A stretch of DNA of 64,000 nucleotides from Deroplatys truncata (GCA_030765065.1 CM060990.1:214745290-214809289); one strand, 5' to 3'; counted from the first letter of the stretch, positions 10,324 through 22,530 are shown. The notes: generated from the sequence alone by a model not told the origin. Translations and numbers: made by a program.

Positions 10324-10977
10324 ATGCACATGGAAGTAAATGTCGCTCTAAACTTCGTCATGTCTTGCCTGTACGATAAGCTGCCCAGGCAGAGAGTAAA
10401 TATGTTCGGAGAAGAACTTCAAAAGTTATTAAAGAACAAGTTCAAGGGTCATTGGCACCCAGAAGCGCCATTAAAGGGCTCGGCATTCAGATGTCTCCAG
10501 ACCGGTACTCGAGTGGATCCAGTTCTGGAGCAAGCTGCCAAAGGAAGCGGGGTTCCCATTCAGGATCTTCTCCAGGAACTGCCACCAGAATTGACAGTAT
10601 GGATCGATCCTGGAGAGGTTAGTTACAGGATCGGCGAGAGGGGTACCATTAAGGTGTTATACAGCGATTTGTTTGATCCACACGTTACTTCCTTTGTCGC
10701 AGACCGCGGAGTCACCACAACCCTCAATCCTGAGGCGCAGTGTTTCAGGCCCATCGAGGCCGTGACCTCATTTTTCGGTGGAGCTTTATTAAATAATAAT
10801 ACCTATGAATGCTTACCAAGTCAGGTAACATCCATTATCCCTTGTTTCACGGCGCCACTCACTTTCACCACGGCCACTTTTGCCCAGACTAAGTTTGGTT
10901 GCACCAGACTCAAGAACCGTAGCAAGCGAACCAGTAGGATGTCGTCATCCAACTACGTCCAACAACGTGCTATCTAG
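10324..10977 (+). CDS. BTG/Tob-family anti-proliferative protein, captured and intact (217 aa)
   Basis: Tob proteins bridge the CAF1 (CNOT7/8) deadenylase and cytoplasmic poly(A)-binding protein and so promote mRNA deadenylation. The BTG domain spans about residues 1-113: VALNFVMSCLYDKLPRQRV, then GHWHPEAPLKGSAFRCL (42-58) and LTVWIDPGEVSYRIGE (90-105). Residues 134-143, LNPEAQCFRP, fit the PAM2 pattern LNxxAxxFxP that binds PABP and lie where Tob has its first PAM2. A Tob-specific block, PLTFTTATFAQTKFG, follows at 178-192. The protein ends shortly after, whereas human TOB1 is about 345 residues, so the glutamine-rich tail and second PAM2 are missing. The start chosen is the first ATG (MHMEV), which aligns with Tob N termini. 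There are no introns, stops or frameshifts. It occupies the usual gag position between LTRs and would be driven by the 5' LTR. Confidence 0.93.
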   Translation: MHMEVNVALNFVMSCLYDKLPRQRVNMFGEELQKLLKNKFKGHWHPEAPLKGSAFRCLQTGTRVDPVLEQAAKGSGVPIQDLLQELPPELTVWIDPGEVSYRIGERGTIKVLYSDLFDPHVTSFVADRGVTTTLNPEAQCFRPIEAVTSFFGGALLNNNTYECLPSQVTSIIPCFTAPLTFTTATFAQTKFGCTRLKNRSKRTSRMSSSNYVQQRAI

Positions 10978-13900
10978 TTACCGATCCACCACCACCGCCA
11001 CCCCCATCCACTTTTTTTTGAATTTTTTTTTTGGTATAAACTTGCATCCATATTTCTGAAAAATTACGGAAATTGTTATATATGTGTGTCATTAGACATG
11101 TAGTTCCAATAATGACTTTTTATTGATTTTTGTGTTATTGTTTTTTTGTTTGAGTTCGGAATATGTTACTTCGATATGCATACCTTTAATTGTTAAATTT
11201 CGGAATGATAATGGTATATAAAAACAAGGTCAGTTTTAAACTACAGTATAACCTTATGTCTTGAAATCATGATCACATATTTAAATCCTCATTGCCAACT
11301 TTCGTGACATTTAACCACTTCGTTAATGCACTGTAAACTCGTATTTCTCGCGACAGCAGATTCTTGTTTACACACAATGTGTTTACAAAATATCAGCATT
11401 TTGAATAGTTTCCCTGATATTTATTTACCATTTTTTTTCTCTCAAAGTATTCTACAGTTGTATTATGCTAAAATGAACTTCTGTGTTTAATGAAGCTGTA
11501 TCCTCCTGTATGTTTATGACACATGAGTACTTACTTACCAACATTTTGAAATGTTTTGTTTCTTTCTTTAGCGGAGTAAATTCCCTTAATAATCCATGAG
11601 TATCATTTGATAATCATTAATAACCCTCCATTACACTATTACAATACAACTGGAAATACATTTTTTTCACTGTTTAGTATGTAGCACGTTAACAGAATGT
11701 GTTGCATTCCACCTAAAATTTCCATCTTGAGACTACACCGGAATTACACGCATTAGGGTTTCTTATCCGACGACACACATATTTCGATGCAGGTTCATGT
11801 ATGTCTTTAAGTGTCGGTGAACACCTTACCAAACAAAAAAATTTTATATATCATATATCCTAAATGGTTCATTACCACTATATATAGACGTGATTTTTAA
11901 TAAGAGTTGAATATTACTTTAACTCATATTCCTTTATTCCCTTGTACCACGAAATATCGTAACAAAAACCATTTCTAGTAATATCTGTCTTAATACGCAT
12001 ACAGGGAAAGCGAAATACGCGTTTGAATAAATAAAAACAAAAAAAAACAGGTTGCTTTCACCATGGTAGCGAAAGTCCTGTGAATGTAGCACAAGATCTT
12101 TATTTTTCACTGCATATTGCAAACTTCAAGATTATTCTGTTACGCAGGATTCCGCTAATTTTTTCCCCGGTAACGTAACGCTACTTTAAATTATGTCATT
12201 ACACTCCAGCGTAATTCATTTTAACATTACATGACATTCATCTTAATTGCGCTTAATCTGGAAACATGTAACACGCTGAGCTACCTCGGTAGTGCGTTTA
12301 CAATAACTATATAAGTGTTAATTGTGTACTCACCCGGATTAACTTCTATGTGAACTTATCGATTCTTCTTTGATTTACACATAGTTTATAACCACGTCGT
12401 TATTAACTGTTCGTCGTTGAATATCACTGTGCATCCACCAGTGTTTAATTTCATACTGACCAGCGGAAGAATTCTTACGTCCTGACAGTAACGATATGAC
12501 ACGAATGTTAACCGCAACGTCTGTAGCTGCATAGTTGTTTATTCCGTGGAGTTTTCTGCAGGCCTATAAGCACTGTCCGCAAGGATTTCCCACCTTGCTC
12601 ACGTCTTGAGTGTAAGACCTGCGTGACTTTGTTTTATTTCTGTTGTACACAGCCTAATTGTCCGACCGTTTGACCCATTCTGCAAGTTAGAGAATTACCA
12701 GACAAAAACGTCGATTTCTCACAGTATTTTTATGCATTTGGCTTGCTTGGCGCATAACTATAGTAACATGACTGTTCTTGTTTATTCATGATTTTAAAAT
12801 AAATTAGGGATATTATACATATAAGATTTTTAATTACTATAATTTTGAGCATTTTACGTTGTATTTTATTGCAGGTTCTTCTCATGTTACATTGTATTAT
12901 TATCTGTCTGTATATTTGTTCATGCATATGCAAAGGTATATTTACCTTCTCCCCTTCCTTAATGATGAGTCGATACAATTATTGCACAATAATAAAATGT
13001 TATATATACTAACATTTAATGTACACTTTCATTTCTATATTTTGCCTTGGTTACGCCACTCGAGCGGGCTATTTATAATACTCTTGCTTTAGGAATCTTG
13101 AAATGCCTATTTCTTTTATTCGTTCCCTTTGTCTGTCGCCATCTTGCGCCAGACTATAAAGACATATTGCATATTCCAATCTATTGTTTTTAGCTAAATA
13201 TACAGCGCGACTAATGATTTCCTATTAGTTCTTTCTGCATATAGTATACATACGCTCTTCAAACGCTGTTGGGTGACTGTACCGCCAATTTCCGAAATGT
13301 GAAATTGGAAGAATAAAAGTGAATTTATTTCACAATCATATGTACTACATATCTCCATGATATATATTTATTTTGTTCTGCTATACGCATAGCCCTCCAG
13401 ATGAGTACCTCATGGAAATTTTTACGGAAGTGGCTTTAGTTTATCGTGTTGACGACTTGATGCGCTTATCGCAGAATCTTTTAGCTGAGAAATGCCATAT
13501 CTCTGTTTTCCGCTAATTCTCATTTTACCTGGAGCTTGTCAAGAATTTTATTACGTGCATGACAGCCAAATTTTATTTTTCAACCCTCATCATGAAGCGT
13601 GCCACGAGGCCCCTCGAGTTAGACTGGTTGAGATTAAGGTAAAACCGTGAAGATAATTTTACCGCCGACTTAATTTTGTAGTTGGGCTTACGGATTCGCC
13701 GGAAGGTTCCGTCAGCATTTTAATTTTTTTGAGCCCTTATATAATTATTGCGGGTTCATTGGTAGATAATCGTAGATAGCGGATACCTAATTTTGCTATA
13801 CTCTAGGGTATTATAATTATCCTTATTTCTTTTTCCAAACAATGAACCAAAATTTGTGAAATGTATGATGCCACCCCTTTCTTCTTAACTTGTATATTGT

Positions 13901-16900
13901 ACCAAATATCTACTAGCTCTGCTGAGCATCCTTGTTTGTTATTTGCTTGATCTATAATTTGAGAGCGATTGCATCTTTGTTATATTGATGTATGATCTAA
14001 CTGTACATGATCAGCTGTTTTCTTATCTATTAACGTCCTTATAAGTACAGATTGTAAACTTGGGAGCTGCCAAGTGTTCTTTTTAGGTGATGTTTTGTTT
14101 ATATGATTATTTATTACGGATTTCGCAGGCCATCTTTATTTTTTTTTACTAGTGTAATTCTACCCACCCTTACCCACTCTATATCCAATTGCACATTAAA
14201 GGCTAACTTTGAGGTACACCCGTTCGCAATGTAGCTATGCGCGCAATATGAGCTATGATTCTGATAAGGTGTTTGTTTACCTTTGGGTTATTACCATCTA
14301 CATAAAGTGCTTTACCGCCATTTTATGGTCGGCAGGGAATGGTAGGAACTCACTTTTTTTTATTTCGCTTTTCTCCCTACCCGTACCTTTTTAGAATCCA
14401 TATGTTTCCCTTCGTACCCCAACAACTATTTGCGTTCGGTACAAGACGGACGAAACCTAAACCTCTAATTGATATTTTACTTATTTTCTTTTCTTTAAAC
14501 ACTTAATGTCACATTTACCTACCAAGATGCCTTACAGATGCAATAATTCGTGTAGAAAAATCACTTATTTAGTCTTTTCGAAATTCTACCTATATAATAG
14601 TTTACATTATTTAGATTTTTTTAGCATATATATTGGTTTTATGAGTTTCTGTTTATATTTAAACACAATTAAACTGCCAGATATAGTTCTGCGATAACTA
14701 CATATTTATATATGTTTCTTCTGTCTTACTGTAATAGGTTTACTTATTTTTCGTGCTAATTCACTGTTCCTATTCGTGTTTCCCCTTACATACTTTTTCT
14801 TGTGAATGATAGTATAAGGTTGCATCTGATTGCTTGTTTGGTCCCTAAGTTTCACTAATTCTTGATTTCCGGTTCTCTAAACTTTGTTTGAGTACAGCCT
14901 TGGTTATTTAGGTTACTTTTTGGAGATAATGATTCGTAATTGAATATTATACGTGTCTACGGCATGTCAGGAACCTCTGGTTTAACGACTTTCCACTGGA
15001 TATATCGCGAGGTTATCCGGTTAGTAGAGTTTGTGTTGTTTTAATGGTGTTGATTTTGCATTATCATCGTTGATATAGTTTTTAAGCGACTATGGGAGTC
15101 GCCGTTGGTTTCTTTTGTTTACAGGTACGCCGCGAGGCCCTGGAAGCAAGGAATCTATAAAGAGCTTTGGATATTGCCGTCCTAGGTTTTGTCGCGAGAC
15201 TCCTAAGATTTCAATTATCCCTGTATTAAGAATGAGCGTGGGACGCTCGAATATATTGCGGCTCTGTTCTGGGAAGTTACCCTACGTGGCCTCCCCAGGC
15301 GAGCACTTTGTTGTTTCATGCTTGCAAGCTGTTATTAGATGCCCACTCGGAAGTTGGGATACGTATATATTGTTGTTATTGCACGTGTAAATATGTTTTT
15401 TAGCGCCGGAGGAGCGCAAAAATATTAGTAGGTCCACGGAGTTACCTGCTGACGATGGTGATATTTGATGTAATTTTTGTAGGTCTACGGAGTTACCTAC
15501 ATTACTACTACTTGTAGTATGACCAATTTTCCTGACATGCCTTTGTTGTGACAGTATTCGGCCGGTTTAAATTCATTAGCTGACCATACGCTGAACATTA
15601 GTTTTGTCCGGAACTGGTTGTCCGGCATGATAATTCGGTACCCTTGTTGACAGTACAGTTCTCAGCGAATGCTGGATTATTTCCCTTTGCTGTCATGTGT
15701 ATTTTCTTTAACGTTGGTGATTAATACATATTTTTAAGTTCTGTTTTCAGAATAAATTATTTTGACCAGCGACTGCCTCAAACTGTGAAACTTATGACTA
15801 CACTACGTCTGAATGACATTCCTTCCCTGTGGCATCGTCCCTTTCTAAAGGTTGCTATGTTTCGAGCACCACTTCACGTCAAGATATGGCCAGAAGACTC
15901 AACTGTTTGTTTTGGTTGTATTATACTCTATTTTGTTACCAATTATTGTAACTTTCAATTTCAAATTTATTAATTTTGAAATTTCATAGTATTACATTTT
16001 TATGTACTTTGGTTTTTAATCTTTTATGCATGTCGGTGTGTAATGGGTAATAACTGTATTGCAAATTGGTTCTGAATTTTTCCCTTATTTATTTTAGCTT
16101 TGTTGCTGTTTTGCCCATCCGTGGTTGTGCTAAATTTTATTTGGGGATTATACCCTTCTTTACGTTGTAATTAAGAATTAATTTACACACCGCCAGGCAT
16201 TACCTTAGACAAATGCTGACATTTAGTTTAATTTTGTATGTTCGGTGTTTGCACTAATTCACTGTCTGATTTTTATCAATAGGTCTACAAGCTATAGCTG
16301 ATGATTTAATTATTTTCTTGTAGATTGAGATTTAAATTTATAAAAATCCTTTTAGCAGTTTGTTGCTTTATTTGGTCACATTACTATTTTATTTTGGTAA
16401 TATCTGACATGCTCACATGGTTTCACTATGTGATACTATTTTAGTTTTTTCTGCTGAACATGTTAATTTACACTTACGTGTATAATTTCTGTACATTTAT
16501 TATTCTTTTATTTGGAATTTTATCATGAGATTTCATTGGAAATTGTAACATACTTTTGAAAGTAAGCAAATTTTTATTTTTATTCACCCATATAAATTAA
16601 TTTATTTTGCTTAATTGTTAAACTACTTTTTGAACAGATCTTTCTGTGAGGTTTTATAGGGAACCTTTTATTTTTATTTCCCTTTTACCTATATTGTTTA
16701 TCCCTGATTCCTCCCCTGTCTTCCCTTCTTATGATTTTTCCATTAACGAAAGACAATCTCTCTCACCCATTCCCTTCTACAAATTAATGCTTACTTTCCA
16801 TTCAGTTAATTTGATTACTAATGCACCCCTTTGTCTTTATTTTTCATCATACCTACCTGACCTTGGGGTTTGACACGAGAACACTTATCAAGAACTTCTG

Positions 16901-17897
16901 CACTTTGGCTGTGCCTGTTGAAGATCGCTCACGATCCCGGAGGATTCCCTCTGGCTCAATCACAACACACCTGCTGTTTGCACTGACCCTTGCAAGACAA
17001 CAACAACAACTACGCTTGGAATTCTACGTTTCAACTGCTTATTATATCATGACATCTTCAGCTGATTACACTGCCTTCGTTTCAAGGACATCAGAACTGT
17101 TATCTGTACTCTCGTGCGGATGCTCTTATCAACCGCACTCTGTCTGCAGTGGTGTACTCTTCGTCAAGATGAATATTTTGCCGTGCAGTGATGGATCGTT
17201 ATAAACTCTGGTCGTGCATCTGAACTTTGTTACCTGGTGTGAAAATGTATGTGTGCCTCAACTCTTTGTTCTCGCGTGCGCCATTACTGAACTTTATTTT
17301 TGCAACCCCATTCCCTTCTGTTACTCCTTCCCTTATTCCCTCCCATTCTCCCTTACCTTCTAGACAGCGTATTCCTTGGTTCTCTATTACGTATTTGTAT
17401 TGTGTCACTCACTTTTATTAATTTGTTCTTAAGTTTTTTTTCATATTTGTACAACAAACTTTCACTCTTGTTATCCCTTAATTTTTTTTTTCTGTGACAT
17501 TCTCTGATTCCCAATTATTTGATTTTATGTTTGTGTACAATGTATTGCCATCAACTGTTTTACCTCTTACGGTGTAGGTCAGTTGCAATATTTTTGTAGA
17601 TGCAGCCCTTCTGGCTGTGTTTCTCATTGTATGTGTAATGCTTTCATTGTATATTTTTGTTTAATGATTTCTGTATCCCATAGTATTTCCTGTATTTTCT
17701 CTTTAATGCCACTTCATGGGTTTTTATGTTTGTTTCCATTGGACTCGGAAGGAGATCCACTTGTAAAACTTTGTATATGTCTGTTTTATGCTTTAATCCT
17801 TCGGGATTCACCTGCAGCCCATCTCGGTTATGCCTTTGTGCTGCAGGAGTATTTACATTATCGCCGAGGGCGGCGATATTTTTAGCCGACGGGGATG
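10978..17897. other. Large internal region of the Tob element, no coding recognised
   Basis: About 6.9 kb, T-rich on the plus strand, with only short chance ORFs in all frames. A CCACCACCACCGCCACCC run directly follows the Tob stop and may be a relic of the histidine-rich Tob tail. Two similar phrases, taggtc(c/t)acggagttacct, occur near 15430 and 15481. A pyrimidine tract and AG precede 15125. The end before the 3' LTR reads gacggggatg, a weak polypurine tract. The region could be captured 3' UTR or genomic DNA, or eroded gag-pol; I cannot tell which. Confidence 0.6.
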
Positions 17898-18704
17898 TGT
17901 CACGTATACAGTTGCAGGCAGCAAGATAATTAGTCATAGATTAGATATTTTACTATATTGGCCAAACTCATACATTTTAATACATTTGGTCATTTTTATA
18001 TTTCATACACTTTCTTGGCTTGGAATTCTAGTTAAAGTTAACTTATAACAGGAAACCGTGGTCTGCTACTTCCTTTGACATTTCAAAGGGATGTTACTGT
18101 AGCATCACTTCCTGAGGTGTACGTGTCTTTTTGCAGACTTTTAGCTGCACCTTAAACCACGATACGTCACATAGAATGTTCTAGAATATTGACGTATCGA
18201 GCCATGATTGGCCGATATATTTCAAACCTAGGGCGGTGGCACACCATATTTGGTAAGGCTCATGGCATAATTGTCAAGACCCCCCTAGGCAGTAACTTTC
18301 TTTATAAGGAGCTGCAGACCCTTGCTTAGGGTCGTTCTGATTCTGAACTTGTCAGCTGTCCATGCTGCAACTGCAATACCTGACAACTCTCGTAAGGTAA
18401 GATCCCATTAGGGAAGTTCACCATACTTTATTGAACACTTAAAGACTACACAAGAATCCAGCAATGTAATGAGTTGAGCCTTCAGCTAGTTTCAGTCTGA
18501 ATGCTTAGTCCCTTCAGGACTACATTTGTATATTTTATACAGGTCTCCTCTAGACCGAAATCTGGGGACTGAACCCCAGCATCACTTCATGTTCTCGCTA
18601 ACACAATAAAATGGATCACCAAGAACCATTGTTGGTTATTTGTTTTTCTATCTACCTTTAGATTTAAGCTACGTTCCCCAGTCCCAACCCTTAAGGTTGC
18701 GACA
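17898..18704 (+). repeat. 3' LTR of the Tob element
   Basis: 807 bp, the same length as the 5' LTR with three visible substitutions. It is followed at once by GTAT (18705-18708), the copy of the duplication seen before the 5' LTR. Confidence 0.95.
18605..18610 (+). terminator. Polyadenylation signal of the Tob element RNA
   Basis: AATAAA within the 3' LTR, about 100 bases before its end. It would direct 3' processing of the full-length and any spliced transcript. Confidence 0.55.
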
Positions 18705-21220
18705 GTATAACCTTCTTTTGTATTAGAAATATGCATTTACAATCCACTGAGCTGCCCCAGTAAATTATTCCGTATTCCATGATGGAATTAAAATAAGCAA
18801 AGTAAACTAATTTAGGCGCATAAATTGAATGAAAGTTTACCAGAGTTCGAATGGTATAACATGCTGCATTAAGCTTAGGTGTGATGTGGTTAATATGTGA
18901 CTTCCAATCTAAGTGCTTGTCTACTAAAAGACCTAGAAATTTGACTTCGTTAGGTTGTTCGAATAATGAATCATTAATTCGTGTTTCTACTTGGATTTGT
19001 GGTGAGTGGTTAGCTATAAATTTGACTAATTTTGTTTTTTCAAGGTTTACTGAAAGTTTGTTTGTTTTGAACCAGTCGGACATGCGATTCAGGACATAAT
19101 TTAATTTTATAACACACTCATATAAATGTTTACTTGTTACTAGAACACTGGTGTCATCTGCAAACAGATATATACTAGCAATGTGTTTAATGTACAACGT
19201 GAGGTCATTTATGTAAATTAAGAATGACAGAGTTCCGAATATCAACCCTTGGGGAACTCCACGTTTTAATAATTTTCATTCTGAAGTATTGTTATGGTAC
19301 TGATTGATTTTGTTAATTTCTATCTTTAAATAGGGGATAAAGCAATTTAAATTTTTATTTTTTATTCCCTAGTACTGTAGTTTCGCTATCAAAATCCCGT
19401 GATTTACGCAGGCAAACGCCTCTGCTAGGTCACAAGAGATACCTCCCACATGTAAATTTTCATTTAATCCTATTAACAGTTCATGCGTAAGTTTGTAAGT
19501 TGCATTATTTATTGATATTCCTTTTCTAAAACCGAACCGTTCCCTGACAATTAGATTGTTATTTTCCATGTAATTATACAGTCTGTTAAACATTACTTTC
19601 TCGAATACTTTTGAGAATACTGGCAAGAGAGATATTGGTCCGTAATTTCAAATATTGTCCTGTTCGCCTTTTTTGAAGAGGGTTTTGACAGTTGAGTTTT
19701 TCATTCTATCAGGCAATATTCCAACGTTTAATGATTTGTTGCAAAATAGCTAAGATAAGTGCTTACTTGGCTGGAACATGCTTTTAGGACTTTCTTATTT
19801 CATCGTAACCAGAAGAATTTATTTTTGGTCTTAAGAGAATTTATTATACTATTAATTTCAGATGGTGTTGTCATATTTATTTTAAATCCAGGGAATTTAT
19901 CTACTAAGGAGGTTTCTGAGAAAGGTTAATGCTGATTACTTGTTTCCATATTTTATGTTTAACTTTTCTGTTATCTCCAGAAAAAATTGTTAAAAATCTT
20001 CGCAACCTTCTGAAGTTTACTAGTTAATTCAGTGCCAGTATTTAATATTATTGGGCGCTCTCTTGAGATCGCCTACCTGTTTCTCTCTTTATTATTTTCC
20101 AAATGATTTTTATTCTATTATCTCAATTAGATATCTGTTTATTATCATGTAATATTTTAGCTGCCTTTATTGTTTCTTTGAGGAGTTTGCAACATCTCTT
20201 ATAGTAACATTGTAGGTTTGGGTTGTTGTTATTATATTTCATTTTCTGATAAATTCTCTTTTGCGTTTACAAGAAGTTTTAATACCTAACGTAATCCAGG
20301 AATTATTCCTCTTGTTGTTATGCACTTTGGTATACTGAATTGAAAACATGCTTCAAATTGTCGTTTACTCCCTTAATTTCATACATTTCATTCCAAGATT
20401 CTTGTTGGATTGATTACTTAAAACTTTCTAGATTACTTTCGTCTATTGTTCTAGATTTCCGATAGTTATGCTTTGGTTTTAGCTTTAAATTTGTTTCTTT
20501 AGTATATAGTACTTGTGCCTCATGATCTGATAAGCCGTTTGCAAATAGGATAATGGTATACGATTTTAAGCTGTCTATGCTTATAAATACATTATGTATT
20601 GCAGTAGATGAGGTATATTGAATACCTGTGAAGTTTACTATGTGGAATATGCTATACGTTGCGAATATACAACTAGCTTGATCCTTCCTAAGACTAGGAG
20701 TCAGATAATCAATATTTATGTCACCGCAAATTATTAGTTCTCTTTTAGATTTGAACAGAAATTTTAGGGTACTTTCAAGTTGCTTTTTGAACATCTCGTA
20801 ATTACCTTTTGGTGATCGATATAGAGCTACTATTATTAAATTTACCTCATGTATACCTAATTGAATCGCACACATTTCTATGTCCTGTTCAATTCAAAAC
20901 TTAGAAACATTAATATCTTTATAAAGAACATCACCTCTTATAAATGTACAGATCCCCATTATGTAAATTTTGTCTGGAAAATGCTGCTTCTAAAGAGTAC
21001 CTTGTAATGAAATTGGTAAGAATTCCTGTTCTGTCAAATGATTTACAGATTAGATCAATAGATGTGGTCGTAGTTTTTTTGAAGCAAGACTAAAGGAAAT
21101 CTCATCTACTTTATTTCTTAGACTTCTTATGTTTTGGCGAAGTATGCAGAAAGAATTGCTGTCATAATTTGTCTTTTCTGAGTTAATATTGCTTGTGGAC
21201 ACCTCTGTATTTACATTTCA
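18705..21220 (-). pseudogene. LINE endonuclease and reverse transcriptase, 5' part (right of the Tob element)
   Basis: Minus-strand non-LTR retrotransposon of jockey/CR1 type, read from right to left. The endonuclease begins near 21150 (LRQNIRSLRNKVDEISFSL). The middle of the endonuclease (20414-20875) has ELIICGDINIDYL and the catalytic GLSDHEAQ. RT motifs follow: FSKVFEKVMFNRL and GFRKGISINNATY (19369-19626), motif A as SCDLAEAFACVNHG, motif B as GVPQGLIFGTLSFLIYINDL and motif C as LFADDTSVLV (18691-19245). Stops and frameshifts lie between these blocks. The coding sequence is cut by the Tob element at QKKVI and continues at 8822 and below. EN and RT are present but no RNase H was seen. Confidence 0.85.
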
Positions 21221-22100
21221 TTTCTTTATGTTCTATAAACAATTATTGATGGAGTCCTTTTTAATCTGAAAAAGCCCTATTACGGCTGACCATATGAATT
21301 CTATCCTTTATTCTGTTAGGAATTAGCTGAGAAACCTGTATTTTCCCTCTAGAATTAAGAGATTTTTAGAATTAAGAATTAATATAACATCAACCAGCGA
21401 TCTTTAGTCCAACTCACTCTATACATTGCTGACGAAGTTGCATAAACTAGTCACAGTAGAGTTATTAGGCATAAACCCAACCTGAGTAATACTGCGATTT
21501 GATACTGGATATGACATGTTGGAATTTGTATTTATAACGTATACCTTCCAATATTATAACGGAAATTGATAAAATTCCCATTGTCCTATAATATGTAATA
21601 GGTAATGTCCTCAATATTAAGTGTGTTGGATATTACAGAAGCGGTAGAGCGGTTAGGTTACTTTATACTGCGAGAATGTTGCTAAATAGACTGGTCTAAA
21701 TTAACCTGCAAAACAATCGGCAATATCATGTAATTTACAGATTTTCAGTATAGTAAATAATTTCATATACATAGAAGTTACGTTTTCTTTTGGCTGATAA
21801 ACTTTCACAAGTTCCTACTACTAATAGTTTATCTAGTTCTATTGAGCTCACTAAATCAACAAATGCTTCTTTAATATTGGTTTTTAATTTACTTATAAGC
21901 TCTTTAAATGTGTGCAACCAATATCCAGATAGATGCTATTTCTTTCTAAGTTTTTCCTTTATTTTAATGTTTTAGATTATTTTACCACTAATCACATGGG
22001 ATATTTTAGTGTACACTATTTCACTTTCGGAACATATTTGTGACTGACTGAAAATAACATATTACAAAAATAATCCTTGCAATATTCACATGTCTGCATA
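21221..22100. other. Probable 5' flank or ORF1 remnant of the LINE; no clear gene
   Basis: A short minus-strand open segment at 21735-21917 (KELISKLKTNIKEAFVDLVS, a possible helical stretch) sits where a LINE ORF1 would be. It is too short and degraded to name. Otherwise nothing was recognised. Confidence 0.3.
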
Positions 22101-22109
22101 CAAGCAGAA

Positions 22110-22530
22110 AGATAATTAGAGTTCAAAATATCAAAGGAAAGTCGCCTCATTTAAATACAAAACGTTACTCAGTCAGGCCTTTATTTGCATACCCAACGCA
22201 CATCATTTGGAAAATATATAGGTCAAATTTGCATGTTTCAAAATCTCAAAGGAAGGTGCTTCAGCCACGGACTCTCAATTGCATAAAATACAGGTGCACA
22301 TCTTCGCTAGTTTGCATTTTTTAAAAACATCGAAGAGAGTCGCCTAGTCGCGCCTTTTGACTTGCATAATAAATAGAAAAAAGTTCGCATTTCAACGAAA
22401 AATATCAGAAAATTAACGTATTACGCCCCCATTTGCATGAAATATAGGTCGACCCTTTCCCTTCATTTGCAATTTTCAAAAGTCTCAATGGAAGTCGACA
22501 GCATATTTGCATAACATAAATCAATTGTGT
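22110..22530. repeat. Degenerate tandem repeat, ~80-bp unit
   Basis: About five diverged units share three phrases in order: aaa(a)tctcaaaggaaggt or similar, a c/g-rich gcctcag or gtcgc segment, and a tttgcataa-ata-taggt segment. Examples lie near 22125, 22240, 22330, 22395 and 22480. Confidence 0.5.

Larger units (their letters stand above)
8827..18704 (+). mobile_element. LTR retrotransposon carrying a Tob gene (non-autonomous)
   Basis: A 9878-bp element with two 807-bp direct LTRs (8827-9633 and 17898-18704), each TG...CA, flanked by GTAT at 8823-8826 and 18705-18708. It interrupts a minus-strand LINE whose frame continues across the site when the element and one GTAT are removed, so this is a genuine single insertion. 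In order it holds: 5' LTR, a primer-site-like segment inside a repeated leader, an intact Tob-family ORF, about 6.9 kb without recognisable coding sequence, and the 3' LTR. I found no gag, protease, RT, RNase H, integrase or env similarity. It must therefore use enzymes from another element, in the manner of LARD-class elements. LTR identity of about 99.6 percent indicates recent movement. Confidence 0.93.

Noticed and set aside
10324-10977. Tob ORF as an ordinary resident gene between two unrelated solo LTRs
   Set aside because: The two LTRs have the same length and orientation and are nearly identical, the GTAT duplication matches, and the LINE frame rejoins when the whole 9.88 kb is removed.
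15115-15390. 91-codon ORF in the Tob element interior as a gag remnant
   Set aside because: No zinc knuckle, capsid motif or similarity to the gypsy gag in this window; length is within chance.
17199-17937. Env-like or accessory gene upstream of the 3' LTR
   Set aside because: Several short overlapping frames on both strands, low-complexity, leucine-rich translations from T-rich DNA, and no signal peptide or transmembrane pattern that held up.
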